Below are positions 58,350-64,000 of a stretch of DNA of 64,000 nucleotides, piece by piece (the first letter of the stretch is position 1; every line of letters starts with the position of its first letter). This DNA comes from Gammaproteobacteria bacterium. GTDB lineage: Bacteria; Pseudomonadota; Gammaproteobacteria; Thiohalomonadales; Thiohalomonadaceae. Both the position numbers and the translations under genes were made by a program. The DNA lies in NCBI GenBank assembly GCA_023228645.1, contig JALOAT010000003.1:62001-126000 (forward strand), in the 5' to 3' direction. The notes beneath the pieces were generated by a model, which did no database searches, was not told the DNA's origin, and worked only from the letters and a program-made list of their open reading frames with translations.

Positions 58350-58769
58350 TCATTCTCTCAGCACTATTGCTGAAACGACGACTGGTCTAGTAATATTTTT
58401 TTTGAAAATTGATATTAAGGTTAGGTCATCAATTTTATCAATTATTTCTAAAAATTGATCTTCAGTTAAAATATTATTGCATATGTCAATTAAATTTAGC
58501 ATTGTATTTTGATCTGGAGTTCGCTCACTGAAGGTTTCGAAAATTTTAGGGATAGTTTTTGCAATTAAATTTTTAACTTTCAACGTAATGTGTTTATTAG
58601 AATGACGAAACCGTGTGATTTGATCAACAAAATCCTGAGCATATTCTTTATTGAAGGGATTACCAGTAGTTATTTTATTACCATCCACCAGTATTTCATA
58701 GTATATTTTTTTATTGCTTTTTACGAATAATAACCATTCTATTTCGATTAAAATATCTTTTATTGTCAT
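58350..58769 (-). CDS. Hypothetical helical protein
   Basis: 139 residues from the ATG with AAGGA upstream; a longer frame adds a hydrophobic stretch without a ribosome site. Lys/Ile-rich, helical. Unknown. Confidence 0.55.
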   Translation of the reverse strand: MTIKDILIEIEWLLFVKSNKKIYYEILVDGNKITTGNPFNKEYAQDFVDQITRFRHSNKHITLKVKNLIAKTIPKIFETFSERTPDQNTMLNLIDICNNILTEDQFLEIIDKIDDLTLISIFKKNITRPVVVSAIVLRE

Positions 58770-58852
58770 TAGATTTTCCTTTTTAAATAAAATAACAAAA
58801 ATCATCATTAAATGCAATATGAATATCATAAATAAAATAAAAGGACACTAAA

Positions 58853-59821
58853 ATGAAATGTGACAACGGATGTGGTAATGAAGCTAAATTCTATTCAAAA
58901 GGAACAAAGAGGTGGCGTTGTGAACAATTTCCAAGTCAGTGCCCGGCTCAGAAGAAAAAACGTCAAAAACCACGCACTAAAGAATCTTTAGAAAAAGCTA
59001 AAAAGACTTGTATTGAAAAATATGGAGTTGAAAATCCAGCACAATTGGAAGACGTCAAAGAAAAAATGAAGGAAACCTGTTTAGAGCGTTATGGCGTTGA
59101 GTATGCACTATCGTCGCACGGAATTCGTGAAAAAATAAAGCAATCTATTTTAGAAGAATACGGGGTTCAACATATATCACAGGCTGAGGCAATCAAGAAA
59201 AGAAAAATTGAGACGTGTCTAGAAAACTACGGGGTATCGAATCCGAGCCAATCTGAAGATATTAAGGAGAAAAAGCGTCAAACTAATTTAAAACGCTATA
59301 ATGTTGAAAATCCTATGAATGTTAAAGAGTTTTCGAAAAAGATGGCTGAAAACACCGATTATATAATCCAAACACAAAACTTTCAAAATACTATGATAGA
59401 ACGATATGGTGTATCTAACCCAAGTCAAGTTTCAGAATTTAGAGATAAAGCGTTAAAGAATTCATACAAGAAAAAGGAGTATGTCTTTCCGTCCGGCAAG
59501 ATAGAATATTGCCAAGGGTATGAGCCGCAAATGATTGATTGGTTATTATCGCAAGGATATGAAGAAAACGATATTATCGTATCTGATATAGAGAAACCAG
59601 AAATTTGGTATGAATTTGATGGGAAGAAAAGAAGATATTACCCTGATATCTTTATCAAAAGTGAAAATATGATAATTGAAGTTAAATCAAAATATACATT
59701 CACTCTTGATAAAGAAAAAAATAATATTAAACTATCGGCGTGCCGGAAGTTGAATTTTAGTTCCAGGATTTATGTCTTCGATAGCCTTAGAATGAGCTTT
59801 GACACCTATGATTCGTTCTAG
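58853..59821 (+). CDS. PD-(D/E)XK homing endonuclease with YGVxNPSQ repeats
   Basis: 322 residues. N-terminal Cys set (CDNGCGNEAKF ... CEQFPSQCPAQ), then six repeats of about 33 residues around EKYGVENPAQ/ENYGVSNPSQ that probably bind DNA, then a nuclease domain WYEFDGKKRRYYPDIFIK ... MIIEVKSKYT (D and E-x-K). Repeats of this kind occur in phage free-standing homing enzymes. Its 3' end overlaps the convergent exonuclease gene by 90 bases, consistent with recent insertion. Confidence 0.8.
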   Translation: MKCDNGCGNEAKFYSKGTKRWRCEQFPSQCPAQKKKRQKPRTKESLEKAKKTCIEKYGVENPAQLEDVKEKMKETCLERYGVEYALSSHGIREKIKQSILEEYGVQHISQAEAIKKRKIETCLENYGVSNPSQSEDIKEKKRQTNLKRYNVENPMNVKEFSKKMAENTDYIIQTQNFQNTMIERYGVSNPSQVSEFRDKALKNSYKKKEYVFPSGKIEYCQGYEPQMIDWLLSQGYEENDIIVSDIEKPEIWYEFDGKKRRYYPDIFIKSENMIIEVKSKYTFTLDKEKNNIKLSACRKLNFSSRIYVFDSLRMSFDTYDSF

Positions 59822-60397
59822 TCCCAGATTGGCACGAATCATATTGATGGTCAATGCACCTTGTTCCAAACTATCCTCAATAGCGACGTGAGTGTGTGGA
59901 AACGCATCAAACCACTCCCTAGGCATTGCCCGCTTAGTAGTGTTTCTAAATGTTTTCTTAAGCATCGCCATAGCATAGGATTTGACATCTAGCGCACCAA
60001 ATCCCATTGCATTATTCCCAAGAAAAGCACACATATACCAATTATAAAACATATAATCAAATGTAGCTGGATAGCCAACAACAGTTGGTTTGCCCTTAAA
60101 CGTTTGTCTAATATCATTAATCCATTTGCTACAATCCATCATAGCATCATAAGGTTTAACCATATTAATTCTTGTGATATCATATGCTTCTTGGTTATCT
60201 TCCCAAAACTTTTCAGTTTCAGGATGGGGCTTTGCATTTGGTAAGAGATCTAAATTGCGTTCAAACGAACCCAAATAGTTCTTGTCCATATCATAGGCAG
60301 CCAAACCAAAGCTCAACATTGAGCTAATTCCTGGAACTCGTCCATCAGCTTCAATATCAAGTGATAAGTAAATTTCTTCGTAATTCATATTTTCCAT
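59732..60397 (-). CDS. DEDD 3'-5' exonuclease
   Basis: About 221 residues from the ATG at 60397. LSLDIEADG gives the D-x-E of Exo I, YPATFDYMFYNWY the Exo II Asp, and HVAIEDSLEQG the H-x4-D of Exo III. Degrades single-stranded DNA or RNA, possibly for nucleotide recycling like T4 DexA. The C-terminus overlaps the homing endonuclease. Confidence 0.83.
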   Translation of the reverse strand: MENMNYEEIYLSLDIEADGRVPGISSMLSFGLAAYDMDKNYLGSFERNLDLLPNAKPHPETEKFWEDNQEAYDITRINMVKPYDAMMDCSKWINDIRQTFKGKPTVVGYPATFDYMFYNWYMCAFLGNNAMGFGALDVKSYAMAMLKKTFRNTTKRAMPREWFDAFPHTHVAIEDSLEQGALTINMIRANLGLERIIGVKAHSKAIEDINPGTKIQLPARR

Positions 60398-60401
60398 TCT
60401 T

Positions 60402-60632
60402 TCAAAAATCGTAAACATCAAACCCAATTTTGAAAGCTGTTAAATCTGAACTTTCACGGAATTGGAAAATGACATAATCTGTACCATCAAGGTCATCATA
60501 AACCATCTTACTGGAATGCAAATCAGCACAATGGTATCGGCACCATTTGTCGCCTTTGATTTTCACCTTGGCTAAATTAGGATGTTGTTCTTTTGTTATT
60601 GTAGTCTCAAAAGGATATATCTTATTTGTCAT
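60402..60632 (-). CDS. Small hypothetical protein (SDLTAF family)
   Basis: 76 residues; the end FRESSDLTAFKIGFDV matches the protein at 53957-54262. Central WCRYHCADLHS. Immediately upstream of the exonuclease gene. Confidence 0.58.
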   Translation of the reverse strand: MTNKIYPFETTITKEQHPNLAKVKIKGDKWCRYHCADLHSSKMVYDDLDGTDYVIFQFRESSDLTAFKIGFDVYDF

Positions 60633-60646
60633 AATCACACTATAAA

Positions 60647-62053
60647 TTAGGATGACTTATTTGTCAATAACCTAATCTGCGGTGCTATCAATGATGGATG
60701 ATCCATCATTGCTCCAAAATTTTCATTAGGATAACAAAGAAGGTTCCATTCTTCAATATTCATCCCAATCTGCTCAGCAAAAACAGGATCTAATGAATCA
60801 TTGATTCTATTGGTCCAAATTTGATGCTCTCGGGTATCACCTAATGCGGTTAATGCGTGATTTTCCATTGCAAGACTTAGGATATCCATATCATCACCAA
60901 ACCGAGTCGGAGTTAGGGATTGTTTAACCTGCTGTAACTCTGATCCTTTATATGAACCAGTTGTGGAAAACAAATTAGCCTTTTGAATAAAATCATTTTC
61001 ATTACCACTCTTAATCATCATAGTAAATGCAATGATTTGGTCAATAATTGGCGTGTCTTCAAACAAATAGCAAGCTTTGGCCAAGACAATATTATTTTTA
61101 TCAGTAATTTCCAAATCATATGGAATATGAACATTATAAGGATTGATAGTATTCAACAGCAAATTGGTCCTATCAGTTTTAGTCAAACGATAATTAAATT
61201 TATCGCCCTCTACGATATATTCATATCCTTTAATAAATCCTTCAATATCTTTTTTATCAAAGAATTTACCAAATAATTCAACTGCCCTAGATATAGCCTT
61301 TCTAGCATTCTTTTTATTTTTCTTGCTAAATTTATTCCTATATTGCTTTTTTACCTGGCCTGCGCGGTCAGGGAATAGACTATAATCACTGTCGCCAGTT
61401 TCTAATACTACTTGATCTCCATCAAAGCGTAAATTCGCCATCATTTGCGCGTGTGCTCGAAAACGCTCTTCGCGCTGTTGTAGTTTCATCATCATAAATT
61501 CGCGAAGTTCACCAACGTCAACTTTGGATAGATTTCTGATAGACTGATGGCGGCGATCTTTCATACGCTTGGTCCATTTTGAAATGGTCAAATCGTTGCG
61601 CATAATTTCCAAATGGAAAGATCGATCACTCAAATCGTTCTCATTGGTGATACGTTTGATTGGTGGATGAAATCTATTACCAAAATAACAGTCTGATATT
61701 CTACGAGCAAGAGCGTGCTTCATACTTTCAGGCTGATCATTGCTACCAAACATAATCTGAAGATCATAGAAGCATTGTTCAACTAAGCTAAGATGATTGT
61801 AGTTTTCATCGAAATGGTCAGTAACGATTGTCTGTAAATCAACTTGCTGATTATTGTCATAATAGAAGTCTCGAATATTCGCTTCGCGAATTTCTGCTCG
61901 AAGTTCTTCCATAGTGATATCACCATTACTATAATCAACTAATCGATCTAAATTGAAATCAAGATCGTATAGCCAATCGTACACATCAGCAGTAATATAG
62001 CCTAATTCAAAACTTGAATCAAAAATATATTGAGTTTCGGCACAACCGGGCAA
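60647..62053 (-). CDS. Large hypothetical protein (TTG start)
   Basis: 468 residues. TTG start 5 bases after GGGAGG, next to the previous stop. Acidic N-terminal 100 residues, a basic middle (KKQYRNKFSKKNKKNARKA, about 240) and an alpha-helical C-terminus. No motif recognised; large and monocistronic-like within a four-gene minus operon. Confidence 0.58.
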   Translation of the reverse strand: MPGCAETQYIFDSSFELGYITADVYDWLYDLDFNLDRLVDYSNGDITMEELRAEIREANIRDFYYDNNQQVDLQTIVTDHFDENYNHLSLVEQCFYDLQIMFGSNDQPESMKHALARRISDCYFGNRFHPPIKRITNENDLSDRSFHLEIMRNDLTISKWTKRMKDRRHQSIRNLSKVDVGELREFMMMKLQQREERFRAHAQMMANLRFDGDQVVLETGDSDYSLFPDRAGQVKKQYRNKFSKKNKKNARKAISRAVELFGKFFDKKDIEGFIKGYEYIVEGDKFNYRLTKTDRTNLLLNTINPYNVHIPYDLEITDKNNIVLAKACYLFEDTPIIDQIIAFTMMIKSGNENDFIQKANLFSTTGSYKGSELQQVKQSLTPTRFGDDMDILSLAMENHALTALGDTREHQIWTNRINDSLDPVFAEQIGMNIEEWNLLCYPNENFGAMMDHPSLIAPQIRLLTNKSS

Positions 62054-62054
62054 G

Positions 62055-62423
62055 TTATCCTCCCTTGGCAGGCCTTACTGCCACGGCAGCGCCAGCACTG
62101 ACGACATCTTGTGCAGTCTTTGCTTTGCTGATAGTGTTCACCTGGTCAGTTTCAATTTTTGAAATAGTGATCTTATTATCAGCTGCTAATTGTTCTGCGT
62201 CAGCATCATCCAGATAAACTTTTCGATCTTTACCGATTTCATTCACTGATTTAATTGCTTTTTTGCGTTTTACCAAATTAAAAAAAGTACGATCAGTAAC
62301 AAAGAAAATATATCCTGCGTCGATTTTTTTCTGAATATATGTTAGCAACTCAAGATCTTGATCTTTGTCCCACGAAATGCAGACATCGCCAGTGTTATTC
62401 AAAAGAACAATAAACTTTTCCAT
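62055..62423 (-). CDS. Hypothetical protein
   Basis: 122 residues; N-terminus EKFIVLLNNTGDVCISW beta-like, Asp/Lys-rich middle, Ala-rich end. Overlapping signals with the next gene indicate coupled translation. Confidence 0.55.
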   Translation of the reverse strand: MEKFIVLLNNTGDVCISWDKDQDLELLTYIQKKIDAGYIFFVTDRTFFNLVKRKKAIKSVNEIGKDRKVYLDDADAEQLAADNKITISKIETDQVNTISKAKTAQDVVSAGAAVAVRPAKGG

Positions 62424-62426
62424 AGT

Positions 62427-62879
62427 TCACCTCGTCAAGTTAATATAAGTCATAAAGGCTTGAAAATCTTCGTCTTCTTCCAATTCTGGCGGATAAATGA
62501 CAAATGCTCTATGATCTTTTTTATTGGCGAAAACTTTAATGTAATATAAGAAGTTTTTACCTCGTATCATTTGGGCCAGATCGTCAGTCAACTGAGTTGT
62601 CTTGTAGCTAGATTCAATAAATTTAAATCCGTCTTCTCTGCCATCCGGCCAAGCACGGCGTATTGCTTGAAAAGTCTTGTGCCCGGATGGATGATGTATT
62701 AGATCAATAGGGGTTGGGGCTGCACCCCATTTAGCACCAAATTTTGCCACTTTCACATCTGATTTCATTTGGTCAGACCAAGTTAAGTAAAAATTGAGAT
62801 CAATTTCACTCTTGTCATCCAAATAATAAAAGTGATTTTCGCCTAATGGCAAATGCTTTTTTTCACCAGTGTCCATCAT
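62427..62879 (-). CDS. Hypothetical protein, tandem paralogue A
   Basis: 150 residues. The end DEDFQAFMTYINLTR and the layout (HFYYLDD near the start) parallel the next protein, so the two are duplicates. Function unknown. Confidence 0.6.
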   Translation of the reverse strand: MMDTGEKKHLPLGENHFYYLDDKSEIDLNFYLTWSDQMKSDVKVAKFGAKWGAAPTPIDLIHHPSGHKTFQAIRRAWPDGREDGFKFIESSYKTTQLTDDLAQMIRGKNFLYYIKVFANKKDHRAFVIYPPELEEDEDFQAFMTYINLTR

Positions 62880-63292
62880 TTTGTAAGCTGCACATAAGAA
62901 ATGAATGTTTGAAGGTCTTCATTATCAATATTTGATGGATTGATAGTAATATATGCCTTCCCATTAACGTCAATAAGATCACACAGGTGTCGTATTTTTC
63001 TGTAAAATGGTTCAAGCTCTGGTACAATCCTAGTAAGGCTTCGCTTATAAGGAGAATTTTGGCTGGGGAATATTTTCAGCCTTCCATAAAAATAATTTTG
63101 GTTAGGCGTCTTATCAAATCTTGTGATTAGGCATTCTGGAACCGGTTCACCAAATTTAGTGGTAGCCGTACAAATATTATTTTTTTGATCGGCTGACATT
63201 GACTCATAATCACCAAGTCGTATAGCCACAACGTCACTAATGAAATAATAGTGGCTATCACCAAGTTCTATGGATATGAATGATGTCGTCAT
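62876..63292 (-). CDS. Hypothetical protein, tandem paralogue B (leaderless start)
   Basis: About 138 residues from the ATG at 63292. The end NEDLQTFISYVQLTK and HYYFISD match paralogue A. The ATG lies seven bases after a TATACA -10 and has no ribosome site, so the mRNA is probably leaderless; the longer frame would start inside the promoter. Confidence 0.6.
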   Translation of the reverse strand: MTTSFISIELGDSHYYFISDVVAIRLGDYESMSADQKNNICTATTKFGEPVPECLITRFDKTPNQNYFYGRLKIFPSQNSPYKRSLTRIVPELEPFYRKIRHLCDLIDVNGKAYITINPSNIDNEDLQTFISYVQLTK

Positions 63293-63300
63293 ACCAGACT

Positions 63301-63329
63301 GTATATAACACAATGAGACGGCTGTCAAG
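63301..63329 (-). promoter_or_regulatory. Sigma70-type promoter of the minus-strand operon
   Basis: Minus strand TTGACA (63329-63324), 17 bases, TATACA (63306-63301), start predicted at or beside the ATG at 63292. Confidence 0.72.
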
Positions 63330-63356
63330 CACCTTACCAGGATTTATAATCTGTGT

Positions 63357-63364
63357 ATAAATAC
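63357..63364 (+). promoter_or_regulatory. T4-type late promoter TATAAATA
   Basis: Exact consensus, 16 bases before the homing endonuclease start and overlapping its ribosome site region. Confidence 0.45.
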
Positions 63365-63379
63365 AAAGGAGAAATAAAA

Positions 63380-64000
63380 ATGAACGATTATAAACCATAT
63401 TGTTATATGATAGGATGGACTGCTCATAATATTTGGTATTATGGTGTTGAAATTGGTCAATTGACGAAGAAAGCACATCCGTCAAATTTATGGACCAGTT
63501 ATTTCACATCATCTAAAGAAGTAGAACAATTTAGATTATTGAATGGGGAACCCGACTTCATTAGCATTAGAAAAATTTTCAATGATCCTAAAAGTGCTCT
63601 GTTATGGGAGCATAAATTTTTATCAAGAATTGATGCTGCCAATAGTAAAAATTTCCTTAATAAATCAAATGGCTATAATCATCATTTAGAATGGAATTTA
63701 ACTCATTCAGATGAAACGAAAATTAAAATATCTGACACAAAGAAAGGTAAACGATGGGTTACTAATGGTATCCAAGATTTATATATAGAACCACAATCCA
63801 TTCCTGATGGATATCAACTTGGCAGAACTAATGGTGTCTTTGGATCCGGTAATAAAAATATAATGTATGGAAAAACTCATACAGAAGAAGCAAGACAGAA
63901 AATATCATCAACTCATAAAGGAAAAATCATTTCAAAAGAGCAACGTGAAAAAATCTCTAAAGCAAATACTGGATTAAAAAGATCCAAAGAGTTTATTAAT
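63380..64000 (+). CDS. Homing endonuclease with NUMOD-type repeats, 3' end outside window
   Basis: 207 codons visible, open at the right edge; AAAGGAG precedes the ATG. YMIGWTAHNIWYYGVE is a GIY-YIG-like module of free-standing phage enzymes; HPSNLWTSYFTSSKEV follows, then DNA-binding repeats KISDTKKGKRW, MYGKTHTEEARQKISSTHKGK and QREKISKANTG (NUMOD3-like). Likely mobile, independent of its neighbours. Confidence 0.82.
   Translation, partial: MNDYKPYCYMIGWTAHNIWYYGVEIGQLTKKAHPSNLWTSYFTSSKEVEQFRLLNGEPDFISIRKIFNDPKSALLWEHKFLSRIDAANSKNFLNKSNGYNHHLEWNLTHSDETKIKISDTKKGKRWVTNGIQDLYIEPQSIPDGYQLGRTNGVFGSGNKNIMYGKTHTEEARQKISSTHKGKIISKEQREKISKANTGLKRSKEFIN

Noticed and set aside
1..64000. CRISPR array, rRNA genes, insertion sequences, integrase or att sites
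   Set aside because: No regularly spaced repeats, rRNA-like stretches, transposase, integrase or terminal inverted repeats were seen.
1..64000. Host chromosomal origin of the window
   Set aside because: The tail protein, homing endonucleases, late motifs, holin and gene packing fit a phage; the host-like genes are the types phages capture.

Overview
The window is part of a large lytic phage genome of the T4 superfamily, low in GC, that probably infects an alphaproteobacterium. Evidence for the phage: dense, mostly co-directional small genes with ATGA/TAATG overlaps, class Ia NrdA/NrdB with glutaredoxin, a Mtd-like tail protein with a beta-helix, a RecB-like exonuclease, a 3TM holin, homing endonucleases and AATAAATA/TATAAATA late-promoter motifs. 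Evidence for the host class: a class I lysyl-tRNA synthetase, a circularly permuted two-piece tmRNA and a GTA-type holin. These are inferences from family knowledge; no search was run.

Layout. 1-1.5 kb: the end of a histidine kinase and a response regulator with a PAS domain. 1.5-10 kb: mostly unrecognised late/virion-type genes, an exonuclease and a tail protein. 10-18 kb: nrdA, nrdB, glutaredoxin, small unknowns and a membrane ClpP-like protease. 18.2-21.3 kb: an RNA-rich island with a ~450-nt structured RNA, the permuted tmRNA, a holin, then a ~870-nt promoter-to-terminator structured RNA containing tRNA-Ala. 21.3-27 kb: M15 peptidase, twin P-loop ATPases, VWA, SLOG, ParB-like and nucleotidyltransferase proteins. 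27-47 kb: a translation island with CCA-adding enzyme, TilS, an RF1-like factor with an in-frame UGA, SerRS, a serine-tRNA operon behind a leader peptide with seven consecutive Ser codons and an attenuator, IleRS, class I LysRS, MetAP, a Leu-type tRNA, GreA and GluRS. 47-53 kb: GroES, QueD, membrane proteins, Pth2 beside two-codon minigenes, HD and HAD proteins and an AAA+ ATPase. 53-63.3 kb: mostly minus-strand accessory genes (GNATs, an outer-membrane barrel, a 2H phosphoesterase, a DEDD exonuclease). 63.4-64 kb: a truncated homing endonuclease.

How it fits together. The phage appears to carry its own translation-maintenance kit: synthetases for Ser, Ile, Lys and Glu, tRNA maturation (CCA, lysidine), ribosome rescue (tmRNA, Pth2, RF-like), N-terminal Met removal and folding (GroES). 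The most coherent new system is the serine module: SerRS, about six Ser-type tRNAs covering all four Ser anticodon classes, and a serine-sensing attenuator in front. Many early genes have TTGACA-N17-TATAAT promoters for host sigma70; structural genes tend to have T4-type late motifs.
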